Positions 32,124 through 41,756 of a stretch of 64,000 bases of DNA are shown here, one piece after another (within the stretch, counting starts at the first letter, position 1; every line of letters begins with the position of its first letter). The DNA comes from Oreohelix idahoensis. Its lineage: Eukaryota > Mollusca > Gastropoda > Stylommatophora > Oreohelicidae. The stretch is taken from NCBI GenBank assembly GCA_024509875.1, contig JAMPIV010019064.1:1-64000 (forward strand). Direction: 5' to 3'. The position numbers and the translations under genes are program-made. The notes beneath the pieces are model-generated. The model saw only the letters and a list, made by a program, of their open reading frames with translations, had not been told where the DNA came from and searched no databases.

Positions 32124-32268
32124 ATTAATGTGAACCTAGTCAGTCGCCTAGGGCGCAAAGGTCCAAGGGGCGCACTGCAACTAAATGTTATTTTTTTTTT
32201 GGTTCAAAAAATTATTGAAATTAAATAAGCTAATAATTTTTTATAAATAAAGACAAAACATTACATCA
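32124..32268 (+). repeat. Partial copy of the hAT-like repeat
   Basis: From AACCTAGTCAGTCGCCTAGG to AAACATTAC this stretch matches 33014-33150 (AACCTAGGCAGTCGCCTAGG...AAACATTACC), including the AAATAAGCTAATAATT block. It lacks the outer GGGTCGGCC terminus, so it is a fragment. Confidence 0.8.
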
Positions 32269-32987
<719 letters not shown>

Positions 32988-32990
32988 ACA

Positions 32991-33580
32991 CAGGGTCGGC
33001 CCATCCATTAGATGAACCTAGGCAGTCGCCTAGGGCGCAAAGGTCCTAGGAGTGCACTGCAACTAAATGTAATTTTTATTTGGTGTTTAAAAAAATTATT
33101 TAAATTAAATAAGCTAATAATTATTTCTAAATAAAGAAAAAACATTACCTAAATATTTTATGTAATATTAAGAATACATTTTTAAAAAAAATTTATTTCT
33201 TTTTAAAAACTATTTATTGTGATCCCTATTAGCTATTTCTTTTAGCGTAGTATATAGGCTACTGTAACTCCTTCAGTGCCAATGAATTTGATGACCAGGG
33301 GAAGAGGGCGGAAGAAGAAGAAGATAAAAGTTTATTTTGTGATAATGTTCCATGTCGTACCCGTGCACTGTATTGTTATTATCACATCATACAATCAATC
33401 ATAATAATATGTAGCAAGCAGATAAATATTATAGATATTATACAGATAAATGGGCGGGAATAGATAAGCTTGTTTGTAGGCAGGGTGATGGATAGATAGG
33501 CAGATGGATGATACAGAATACTACTGGGGCACACATTTTAAGTCTTGCCTACGATGCATGAAACCCTTGTGTCGGCCCTA
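32991..33580 (+). mobile_element. hAT-like non-autonomous element (tentative)
   Basis: The left end CAGGGTCGGCCC and right end GTGTCGGCCCTA form an imperfect inverted pair (9 of 12 positions), with the CAGGG/CCCTA ends typical of hAT-derived MITEs. The inner CCTAGGCAGTCGCCTAGG is a strong hairpin-like block and is shared with 32124-32268. There is no transposase. No convincing 8-bp target duplication is visible. It abuts the truncated 5-prime LTR of E2 at 33584. Confidence 0.45.
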
Positions 33581-33583
33581 TAT

Positions 33584-34122
33584 ACCGGAGAACTAACCAC
33601 ACTTCACTATCAGCCGGGGGCTGAAAAGCTAAGTCCACGAAAAAGGGAACTCACTACATCAATGCCTAGTTTAGTCATCCATGATGAAAAACACTTGAAT
33701 TGTGAGACACATAATACATACAGCAGACACTAATTCCATCGACAATACTATCATTCACCATCTATTCATTTTATTGCAATAAACCAATTGGGTGTATATA
33801 CTGTACCCCACGCTTTGTTCCTTCCATTAGATGTTGAATATTGTCTATGTTTATCTTCCTTTATAAGGGAGGGGGGGGGCTCGTAAAATATAATATAAAT
33901 TAAAGAATAATAATAATAGATAACTGAGAAGGGGACGACGGTAGCGAGAGACCAAATATCTCCTTACAATCTTTTCCAGACCTGTCGAGTTAGGAGAATT
34001 TACCCTCTTCGTCACCCTTCAGAAGTGGGAAAACCCAGCAGGGATTCCTTGAGCCAAATCTTCCACATCAGATCTATTATTTCCTCTAAATAATTCTCTT
34101 ATCCTTTAAACGCTACGTGACA
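33584..34122 (+). repeat. E2 5-prime LTR, 3-prime portion only
   Basis: Matches 14786-15353 of solo LTR S2 from ACCGGAGAACTAAC to CTACGTGACA, apart from a shorter poly-G tract. The missing first ~1.3 kb would have held the LTR start. Confidence 0.93.
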
Positions 34123-34123
34123 C

Positions 34124-34141
34124 TGGGGGCTCGTCCGGGAT
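34124..34141 (+). promoter_or_regulatory. E2 primer binding site, tRNA-Pro
   Basis: TGGGGGCTCGTCCGGGAT, one base after the LTR end. This is the sequence known as the tRNA-Pro primer site of murine gammaretroviruses, and the match with the tRNA continues as TTGAAC. It marks minus-strand priming by tRNA-Pro. Confidence 0.92.
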
Positions 34142-34481
34142 TTGAACGTATGTATTTTATCATACCTCTGGGATAGTATCATCCATTCAGTCATTACAGT
34201 ATACCATTTTAACACATGTATTTTCACACAGTGAGCTCTAGAAAGACAGAAAACATTTTTTCTAGAAATTCAGGCATTGATTGGTGAATCCCTTTATATA
34301 TGTTGTGTTTAATTAAGTTAGTTCTTGATTTTGTATTTCATTGAATTACAGACCTTAAGTCTCCATAACTGTAGTAATTTCATTCTACAGCAGTCTGATA
34401 AATAATTAGTATTTACTTGTTGTTAGAAATACTATTGGAAGGTAGCACTAGCTTACTCAGTGTGGACTTTAACTGCAAAAG

Positions 34482-37271
34482 ATGGCTGAAATAGTTAAGC
34501 TTAAGGCAGCACTAGGGGAGGCCGGTCGAGATCTAGGTTATAGTGGGGTGGACCTTGCAAATTATGTCAGTGTTGAGACTGATAAGTATTACGCTCGAGA
34601 AACAGCGAAAGCTGAAAGAGAAGAGCGAATAAAGTTAGCAGAAATAGATGAGAGGATAAAAGCTGTAGACGCTAGAGAAAGAAGCGAGAGAGATGAACGC
34701 GAGCATGCATTGAAGATGAAGCAGTTAGAGATGCAGGGACAAGCTCAAAGAGTTGAACCGGTAGCCGGTGCGACCGCATCTACCTCCTCAGGCAACCTAT
34801 CGCCACGGTCAGATGATATGCCCTCCTTGCATGCAGTGGGCACAGGACCTTTGCCATCCTCACCCATGTCAAACTTGGGACCCTTGACGTTTCCATTCGA
34901 AGCTTTCTCAGAACGAGTTGACTCGGTCGATGTGTATCTGGACAAATTTGAGAAGTTTGCCACCACGTTTGGTTTGGAGAAGAGCAAATGGAACCTGAAA
35001 CTGCCGCAATGGCTTAGAGGAACTGCTTATGACGTGTATAGCAAGCTTCCTCCAGGTTTACAGGATGACTACGACTCTTTGAAAAAGGCACTATTGGTTC
35101 GTTATGAGCTACATGCTGACGCCTATAGGAAGAGGTTCCGTAACTCTAGGAGGGAAGTTGGCGAGAGCGTTGCTCAGTTTGCTGCGAGACTGGATTCCTA
35201 CGTGGAGAAGTGGGGTGCCCTAGGGAATTTTACTCATGATTGGGAAGGCCTGAAGGAAATGGTCATGATCGAACAACTGAAGGACACCATGACTTCCAAC
35301 ATGAGAAGATTCCTGACAGAGAATGGGGCCAGCACTTTAGAATCCATAGTCCAGTTAGCGGAACGATATCAGGCAGCACTATCAGAGAATCCACCACCCA
35401 GATGGAAACAACCAGATTACGTACCTAGACAGACAGCTCAGTCACACATGGACCCCCAAGTGAAACCACCGTATACTAACTTCAAAAAGCATGACAAGCC
35501 AGACTACAAGACTACTCAGAGATCTAATTTCCAGCAGCAGAGGCAAGGGGAAAAATGGTGTAAGCACTGTAGAACCATCACCCACAATACGCAGGAGTGC
35601 AACCGGAAAAACCCACCTCATCATGCTGCCTGCTTACGTAAAAGTGCCGGAAGGGGAAATGGACCGGAAGAACCTCTGGACAAACCCCGACATCCCCCGG
35701 TCGTTGAGACAGTCCTCGTAAATGACCAAGAGGTGACCTGCCTTTATGATACAGGCCTTGCATTCGACGCAGTTGTCTGTGCATCCCTAGTCAAGCCTGA
35801 CCAGATGACAGAAGACACTATAGAAATACAAGGACCTACTAAAAGTGCAGCACCTATGCGTTTGGCCATAGCCAAGATTAAGGTCAAATCAAAATATGTG
35901 ACTGGGGAAATCAGTGCAGCGATCTTGGACGACCCTATTTATCCCTTGATCTTAGGGTGTAGGTATGTGTTCTTGGGAGAACCCATTCACCCTCTGGTTG
36001 TGGCGGCTGTCACCACTAGAGGACAGGCCAAACGGAATACGGAGTTGGAATCCCCACCCAACATCCTTCCTGAGGAATTAAAAAAGGCACAAACAGAGGA
36101 TCAATCTCTAGCACCCTGCTACAAAAAACTACCGAGAGCGCACACTCCTCTCCAAAAGGGAGATTTCTACAAGAAAAATGGACTGTTGCATCGGAAAGCA
36201 GGAAATGGAGGACAGGAACATGGGCAACTTGTGGTTCCATCAGCATACCGAGCCCAGGTCCTAGAAATGGGCCATGCCCTTCCGTTTAGTGGCCACATGG
36301 GCATAAGTGCCACGATTCAGCGTATTTCATGTCATTATTATTGGCCAGGTATCAACGCCGATATCCAGAGATATGTGAAATCATGCCCGCAGTGCCAGAG
36401 GACAGCGCCGAAACACTGGACGGCCCCAGCCACTCTGGGAGAAATGCCAATCTTGGGCACACCCTTCGAACGAGTAGCGGTGGATATTGTGGGTCCACTT
36501 ACTCGTAGCAAAAAGAGAAACAGTTATATACTCACGTTAGTGGATTGTTGCTCCATGTGGGCAGAGGCTATTGCTATGCCCGCCTGTGATTCTAAGCATG
36601 TTGCTGAGGCTCTGCTCACCATATTTACTCGGCTAGGGTTTCCGTCACAGATCCTGACAGATAATGGTTCCCAATTCCGAGGAAAACTCACCGAGGAAGT
36701 GTTTAGGATATTTCAGGCCCGACATATCCACACCTCTCCCTATCACCCCCAGGCAAATGGCCAGGTGGAGCGGTTTAACGGGACCCTTATTTCCATCCTT
36801 CGGAAACTTGCGCAGGAAAAACCAGAGAGCTGGGATCAATACTTACCCGCAGCACTATTTGCTTACCGCGAAGTACCCCACAATTCTACTGGGATGCCTC
36901 CTGCCACATTGCTGTTTGGTAGACCTATAAAAGGACCTTTAGAGGCACTGTTACGTACTTGGACAGATGATAAAGCTGATGAGACGGTCACCTCTGCATC
37001 CCAATACGTGAATGAGTTGACCCAACGCCTTAAAACAGGATGGGAACTGGCAAAGGAAAATGTACGCCGTGCCCGTCGTAAACATGCGCGTTACTACAAC
37101 CGCACTGCGAAGGATAGGGAGCTAGAAGTAGGAGAACAGGTATTATTACTCCTGCCCAGTAGCAATAATAAATTGCAAATCGGGTGGAGAGGTCCATATA
37201 AAATCATTGAGAAAATGTCGCGCACCAATTACAAGATTGCCATAAAGGGGAAGCAGAAAATTACCACATAA
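34482..37271 (+). CDS. gag-pol: E2 Gag-protease-integrase polyprotein (929 aa)
   Basis: Gag: N-terminal helix (MAEIVKLKAALGEAGRDLG), charged coiled coil about 38-90, capsid-like block about 137-300, CCHC knuckle C360/C363/H368/C373. Protease: LYDTGLAFD with DTG at 423-425 and ILGCRYVFLG near 490-499. Integrase: H598, H605, C635, C638 zinc domain; D668 (AVDIVGPL), D727 (LTDNGSQF), E763 (NGQVERFNG), giving DD35E; GPY at 904-906. Gag, protease and integrase share one frame without a stop. The stop at 37271 arises from a one-base loss in a T run near 37261, since the homologous E1 protein reads straight into RT. Start chosen at the ATG aligned with E1 and E5. Confidence 0.95.
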   Translation: MAEIVKLKAALGEAGRDLGYSGVDLANYVSVETDKYYARETAKAEREERIKLAEIDERIKAVDARERSERDEREHALKMKQLEMQGQAQRVEPVAGATASTSSGNLSPRSDDMPSLHAVGTGPLPSSPMSNLGPLTFPFEAFSERVDSVDVYLDKFEKFATTFGLEKSKWNLKLPQWLRGTAYDVYSKLPPGLQDDYDSLKKALLVRYELHADAYRKRFRNSRREVGESVAQFAARLDSYVEKWGALGNFTHDWEGLKEMVMIEQLKDTMTSNMRRFLTENGASTLESIVQLAERYQAALSENPPPRWKQPDYVPRQTAQSHMDPQVKPPYTNFKKHDKPDYKTTQRSNFQQQRQGEKWCKHCRTITHNTQECNRKNPPHHAACLRKSAGRGNGPEEPLDKPRHPPVVETVLVNDQEVTCLYDTGLAFDAVVCASLVKPDQMTEDTIEIQGPTKSAAPMRLAIAKIKVKSKYVTGEISAAILDDPIYPLILGCRYVFLGEPIHPLVVAAVTTRGQAKRNTELESPPNILPEELKKAQTEDQSLAPCYKKLPRAHTPLQKGDFYKKNGLLHRKAGNGGQEHGQLVVPSAYRAQVLEMGHALPFSGHMGISATIQRISCHYYWPGINADIQRYVKSCPQCQRTAPKHWTAPATLGEMPILGTPFERVAVDIVGPLTRSKKRNSYILTLVDCCSMWAEAIAMPACDSKHVAEALLTIFTRLGFPSQILTDNGSQFRGKLTEEVFRIFQARHIHTSPYHPQANGQVERFNGTLISILRKLAQEKPESWDQYLPAALFAYREVPHNSTGMPPATLLFGRPIKGPLEALLRTWTDDKADETVTSASQYVNELTQRLKTGWELAKENVRRARRKHARYYNRTAKDRELEVGEQVLLLLPSSNNKLQIGWRGPYKIIEKMSRTNYKIAIKGKQKITT

Positions 37272-38833
37272 ACCTGCTGAAGCGATATTATGAAAGACCA
37301 GGTGCAGAACCAGCACATTTCCTGACACTGGCTATTGCGACGGAAACTGAGGCAGAACCCCTGACCTCCTGTGAATACCCTCTTCGTCAGTGCGAAACTC
37401 ATCAAGATGTTCAGATTAGTTCAACTTTAACGGAGGATCAGCAGGCACAGGTTCAACAGTTGTTGAGAAAACACACTAGTACACTCACGGATAAACCTGG
37501 CATGACCAACCTGATAGAATTTGATATGAAGCTAACAGACCTCGCCCCGGTACGAGTTAAGAACTATCCTATTCCTTATGCTAAGGCAAAGGCATTGGGT
37601 GAGGAAATCGAGTACCTGCTTAAGGAAAATATTATCTCAAAATCAGAGTTGCCTTATAGTGCGAGTGTGGTGTTGCTTAGAAAATCCACAGGAGAACATC
37701 GCCTCTGCATAGACTACCGAAGGCTCAACGCTGTAACGGAATTTCAAGCGGAGCCCTTACCGGATCAGAATCAGCTTTTCACCAAGCTGAGTAGAGCACG
37801 ATACTTTTCGAAGATAGACCTTAGCAAAGGGTACTACCAGATCCCGGTAAAAGAGGAAATTCGACATATGTTAGCATTTAGTACTTCTGAAGGCCATTAC
37901 GAGTTTAATGTATTGCCATTTGGGCTAAGCAACGCCCCAAGCGTCTTTACTCGTATGATGAGGAAGCTACTGGAACCCCTGAACCACCCTGGGATAAGTA
38001 ATTTCATGGACGACATACTTATTGCCACGAACACCTTTGAGGAGCACCTGGACGCAGTTTCCCTACTCTTCGAAAGACTTAGAGAAACAGGACTCACCGC
38101 TCGCCCTACAAAATGTCAAATTGCCTGCGAGCAACTAGAATTCCTGGGACACACTATCTCGCATGGATGCATGTTCCCAGATGCACGTAATATTGAGAAG
38201 TTACAGCGGGCCCCACGACCCCAGACTAAAAAGGATGTAAGGTCATTTGTGTCTCTATGTGGCTTCTACCAGAGATATATTAAAGATTTTAATACCCTGA
38301 GTGCGCCACTGACCGCATTAACCAAGAATGGGAACCCGGACAAAGTAACCTGGACAGCGGAGTGCGAAAATGCCTACACGCTGCTGAAGGAGAAACTCAC
38401 CGCTAGGCCAATTCTGCGACTGCCTGACTTAACTCTGAACTTTACGCTGCGAACAGATGCTAGCAATATAGGGATAGGAGCCACTCTCCTGCAGCCTAGT
38501 GATAGACCTTCTGCAACTCTATTCCCCTTTGCATATGCTAGTAGGAAATTGAACCCTGCTGAACAGAACTACTCTACCATCGAACGAGAATGTCTGTCGC
38601 TAATATGGGCTGTGCAGAAGTTTCAACCATATTTATACGGGAAAAAGTTCACGGTGCAGTGTGATCACCAACCGTTGATATTTCTTGCAGCGTCGAAGAA
38701 CCTTAATGCCCGGCTTATGAGATGGTCACTACTGTTGCAGCCATATTCATTTCACATAGAATACATACCTGGGAAGAACAACGTAGGGGCAGATTTTTTG
38801 AGCAGACATCCGGACGCAACCGAGGAGATATGA
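37262..38833 (+). CDS. pol: E2 reverse transcriptase and RNase H
   Basis: Opens right after the frameshift; the first ATG (37460) is internal, so residue numbers below count from it. RT: LCIDYRRLN near 82, catalytic Asp 120 in KIDLSKGYYQIP, LPFGLSNAPSVF near 152, FMDD 182-185, thumb block RSFVSLCGFYQRYI near 261. RNase H: D333 (RTDASNIGIG), E377 (YSTIERECLS), D402 (CDHQPL), D445 (VGADFLSRH). All catalytic residues are present, so the enzyme could be functional apart from the single upstream frameshift. Confidence 0.95.
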   Translation, partial: YHINLLKRYYERPGAEPAHFLTLAIATETEAEPLTSCEYPLRQCETHQDVQISSTLTEDQQAQVQQLLRKHTSTLTDKPGMTNLIEFDMKLTDLAPVRVKNYPIPYAKAKALGEEIEYLLKENIISKSELPYSASVVLLRKSTGEHRLCIDYRRLNAVTEFQAEPLPDQNQLFTKLSRARYFSKIDLSKGYYQIPVKEEIRHMLAFSTSEGHYEFNVLPFGLSNAPSVFTRMMRKLLEPLNHPGISNFMDDILIATNTFEEHLDAVSLLFERLRETGLTARPTKCQIACEQLEFLGHTISHGCMFPDARNIEKLQRAPRPQTKKDVRSFVSLCGFYQRYIKDFNTLSAPLTALTKNGNPDKVTWTAECENAYTLLKEKLTARPILRLPDLTLNFTLRTDASNIGIGATLLQPSDRPSATLFPFAYASRKLNPAEQNYSTIERECLSLIWAVQKFQPYLYGKKFTVQCDHQPLIFLAASKNLNARLMRWSLLLQPYSFHIEYIPGKNNVGADFLSRHPDATEEI

Positions 38834-38886
38834 GAAACTGAAAAAGAAGAGGAAGACAGGACCAGAGGAGTTGGACGGAACGTCAA

Positions 38887-38903
38887 ACTTGAGGAGGGGC
38901 TTG
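38887..38903 (+). promoter_or_regulatory. E2 polypurine tract
   Basis: ACTTGAGGAGGGGCTTG directly precedes the 3-prime LTR. The ACTTGAGGAGGGGCT core is identical to that of E1. Confidence 0.85.
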
Positions 38904-39082
38904 TGTGACAACTTGCCCAATCTTCTCTTCATTTTTTTTATTATTTACGGACATCGTTTTTTTTCTCATCCTCAATGCCTGATCGCAACGTCCCGGGAAT
39001 TGTCACTTGCGGAAATTCTCCTAGCGTTCGGTATTTTCTCCTCGCTATTTTTAGATACGACGTCATTGTTGACCAATGACCT
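38904..39082 (+). repeat. E2 3-prime LTR, first 179 bp
   Basis: TGTGACAACTTGCCC to GACCAATGACCT matches 13476-13662 of S2, with a small deletion. Beyond 39082 the sequence changes abruptly to a LINE tail-like unit, marking truncation by a later rearrangement or insertion. Confidence 0.92.
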
Positions 39083-39094
39083 AGTGTGTAAAAC

Positions 39095-39160
39095 AGTTGC
39101 AGTCTACACTGTCAAGTTTATATTGCAGATGTATCAAAATAAAATGCTTCTATACTTCGT
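39095..39160 (+). repeat. Isolated LINE-tail repeat unit
   Basis: CACTGTCAAGTTTATATTGC, then AAAATAAAATGCTTCTATAC, is a diverged unit of the 45-bp tail array at 57124. It lies just left of a 5-prime-truncated LINE, so it is likely the tail of a previous LINE copy placed head-to-tail. Confidence 0.6.
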
Positions 39161-39164
39161 GCAG

Positions 39165-39960
39165 GAAGACCATGCACAGACCAGATAGCAACACTCAGAA
39201 TCACCATAGAACAATCAAATAAGTGGAATACCCGCTTGTATATAAATTTTGTGGACTTCAAAAAAGTTTTCGACAGTATAGACCATACTGTGATTGGAAA
39301 ATCCTGAGACATTATGGAATCCCAGAGAAATTCATTAAAATCATCCAAGATTTCTACCAGGAGGCCTCAAACAAAGTAGTACACACACAAAAACTATCAG
39401 AGCCCTTCACAGTACACATTGGGGTGAAACAGGGATGTCTGCTATCACCAACAATTTTTCTCGTGTTCATAGACTGGGTCATGAGACAGACAACAGAGGG
39501 AGAGAAAACTGGAATACAGTGGACATTTAACAAACAACTGGAGGATCTAGACTTTGCAGATGATTTGTGCCTTCTATCACATAGACAGCAAGATATGCAG
39601 GAGAAAACAAATAGATTAGTAACAGAAGCAGCAAAGATGGGACTACACATAAATGTAAATAAAACAAAGGAAATGAGAATAAATAATAGGCAGACGATCT
39701 CGATGAAGATCAATGATCAAGTCACTGAAGAAGTAGAAAGCTTTACATATCTGGGGAGTAACATTGACAAAGGAGGGGGAACAGCTGGTGACGTCTGCTC
39801 AAAGATAAATAAAGCCAGATGCGCTTTTAATGCCCTTCGACCAATATGGAACTCCTCAGCTATATCTAGAGAGAACAAAATTAGAATCTTTAACTCAAAT
39901 GTGAAGTCAGTCTTGCTGTATGGTTTCAAAATCGGCAATCACCACAGAGCCAGCCGATAG
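39165..39960 (+). pseudogene. LINE reverse transcriptase, 5-prime-truncated
   Basis: The coding sense starts with TDQIATLRI and continues with NFVDFKKVFDSIDH (catalytic Asp region A), then RHYGIPEKFIKIIQDFY, VKQGCLLSPTIFLVFIDWV, FADDLCLLSH (catalytic ADD box), VNKTKEMRIN, and FTYLGSNIDKGGGTAGDV, ending at KIRIFNSNVKSVLLYG. It is non-LTR because of the FADD box and the GCLLSP and YLGS blocks. A stop or shift precedes 39223, and the frame is lost after YG-FKIG at 39935-39960. The N-terminal endonuclease is missing. Same lineage as 16886-17560. Confidence 0.9.
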
Positions 39961-40852
39961 GATTTACCATCACCATCATAAATAACAGTTTTTAGCAACC
40001 AGATGTTTCCTTAGTACTGTGAACACCAGATCTCGGTTCTACATTAACTATTCGAGGTGACATTTGTTGATCCAGGAATACAACACCAAATTTGGTGTCC
40101 CCTCCTAAAAATCTTATTTTTTATAGAGGGTGGACTGGGGCCAACTTGGATAATACCCCTGACACTTTATATATTCAGGAACCATTGTAATTCCAAAGTG
40201 ACATCACCAGAATAGGGTAAGCGTGATTGATGTGGCCACGTATGACAGAGAGAGTGAATATTTTCTTTGTTACAGGAAAATTGTATTATCTGAGTCTGCT
40301 TAAATCTTGTTTATTTTACTGAGTAGCATTTAGTAGGAACTGTGTTCTTTTCTTTACTGTCTATGCTGTAACATAGTGCTAACCTTTGGGGTTATTAACT
40401 TGTTGGGTTCTTTTTTCTTCTCAATGAGGGGAGGGCACATGTATTTTGTTATTTTTCTATGTATGAATTCTGATTTTATTTGATCTTTCTTAGATATTCG
40501 ATGTTGTAAAGTTTAATGATAATAAACAACAAAAGAACTTACCTTTGTGTGTTGGTCAGACCCATACCCAATTTACCAGTTTTTCACGTTTGTGTGTCTT
40601 GTTGTCACATAATTGTGTGTGGGTGTTTAGTTAAACTTATATTTCTAGATATAGGGAGGTGCAAGATTGTCTAGTACTAAAAAATAGTCGTATAGATAGG
40701 CTGGACTAGAGAAACTACTGATTCCAGAGATAGATCTTCTCCTTAAACTATTCACTCGTGAAATCTATTCTCACACCTTTATTTCTCACGTACAATCACC
40801 ATCCACTCTACTCAGGCTGGACCATAAATATATTTCAAACCTATCTAAATTT
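39961..40852. other. Sequence interrupting the LINE
   Basis: About 890 bp lie where the other LINE copies have roughly 270 bp of coding sequence between LLYG and WIGH. It therefore contains an insertion or replacement. Features: CACCAAATTTGGTG palindrome near 40085, an AATAAACAAC polyadenylation-like signal near 40521. I could not find terminal repeats or coding sequence, so the source is unknown. Confidence 0.45.
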
Positions 40853-41104
40853 ACGACAGGGATGGATAGGACACACACAGAAGAGAAAATCAAGCATAGC
40901 CAGAGTTGCCCATGACTGGAACCCACAGGGGAAAAGAAGAGAGGGGAGGCCAAAGAGAACTTGGAGAAGAACTGTTGAAAAGGAGGCTAGGGAAATTAGA
41001 ATGACTTGGGCACAGCTGAAAAAAGACAGCCCAGAATAGAAAACGATGGAGAGCAACTGTTTCTACCCTATGCTCCACAGGGAACGAAAAGAAATGAAGA
41101 TATT
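40853..41104 (+). pseudogene. LINE ORF2 C-terminus
   Basis: GWIGHTQKRKSSIARVAHD, then WNPQGKRREGRPKRTWRRTV and EIRMTWAQLKKD, the standard tail of this LINE lineage. It runs to a stop near 41039, then a short 3-prime untranslated stretch to the first tandem tail unit. Confidence 0.88.
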
Positions 41105-41152
41105 GTCAAACCTAGATGCAAGAGTCATCAAATAAAATGCCTCTATACTGTC
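41105..41152 (+). repeat. LINE tail tandem unit, left of E3
   Basis: GTCAAACCTAGATGCAAGAG to CTATACTGTC is one unit of the 45-bp array that resumes at 57124. Its final CTGTC (41148-41152) is the E3 target duplication. Confidence 0.93.
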
Positions 41153-41734
41153 TGTCACGAACGGTTTATAGAATGAATGTCAGTACTCATGCTCCGGTGG
41201 GAACTAGATATGTTTATGTAAGTTGTGAGTTGAAGTGCGTGAATGTTAAGTTTGACGGGGGCATGAATACATTAGTAGCAGTAAGTGCTAATGTCGAGTT
41301 CACGGGCATGACTGAGTTGTTGTGAACAAAGTGGGGGGGGAAGACTGGTCAGCGTGAAAAGGGTCAGAGGTATGTAAAAAGGTCAGTCGGGAGAGCGATT
41401 AGAGCGAGGAGAGATTACGCGGAGAGTGAAGGCGGAATGGTTGAAGGAAAATAGGAAATATATTAAGATATTGTGAAATCCTTTCCATGAGATGCTGTTC
41501 TAATTATGCACATCATATATTGTGTTTTTCTTATGTGATGATTTATGGCCAAAGCGGCAGTCTGCCTGTGTTATTGTGTTATACTCAAGTTTGTGACATA
41601 AAGTCGTCGGATATCGTATCTACGTGTTGGAGTTTAGTGAGTTAACAATTAGCTGTGGAAAACGAGCCATGTTTGTCGCTCCATGTGTATGTAATACATA
41701 TTTGTCAATGTGTACACACAGCAAGCACTTGACA
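41153..41734 (+). repeat. E3 5-prime LTR (582 bp)
   Basis: TGTCACGAACGG to AAGCACTTGACA. Identical by eye to the 3-prime copy except GTGGGGGGGGAAG against GTGGGGGTGAAG. Confidence 0.95.
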
Positions 41735-41738
41735 ATTT

Positions 41739-41756
41739 TGGGGGACTCGTAAATGG
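41739..41756 (+). promoter_or_regulatory. E3 candidate primer binding site
   Basis: TGGGGGACTCGTAAATGG, four bases after the LTR. It resembles the tRNA-Pro complement TGGGGGCTCGT with one inserted A, but then diverges. Either a decayed tRNA-Pro site or a different tRNA primer. Confidence 0.5.

Larger units (their letters stand above)
33584..39082 (+). mobile_element. E2: Gmr1-type Ty3/gypsy-like LTR retrotransposon with both LTRs truncated
   Basis: A 5-prime LTR remnant, perfect tRNA-Pro primer site, Gag-protease-integrase in one 929-aa frame, RT-RNase H in the next frame, polypurine tract and the first 179 bp of the 3-prime LTR. Integrase again precedes RT. The family is confirmed by solo LTR S2, which contains both LTR pieces. 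The left part of the 5-prime LTR is replaced by the hAT-like sequence and the 3-prime LTR runs into LINE tail repeats, so no target duplication can be tested. This is the best preserved pol region in the window, with a single visible frameshift. Confidence 0.93.

Noticed and set aside
40070..40110. Possible LTR or primer site (AACACCAAATTTGGTGTCC)
   Set aside because: Palindromic word only; no paired terminal repeat or coding interior was found around it.
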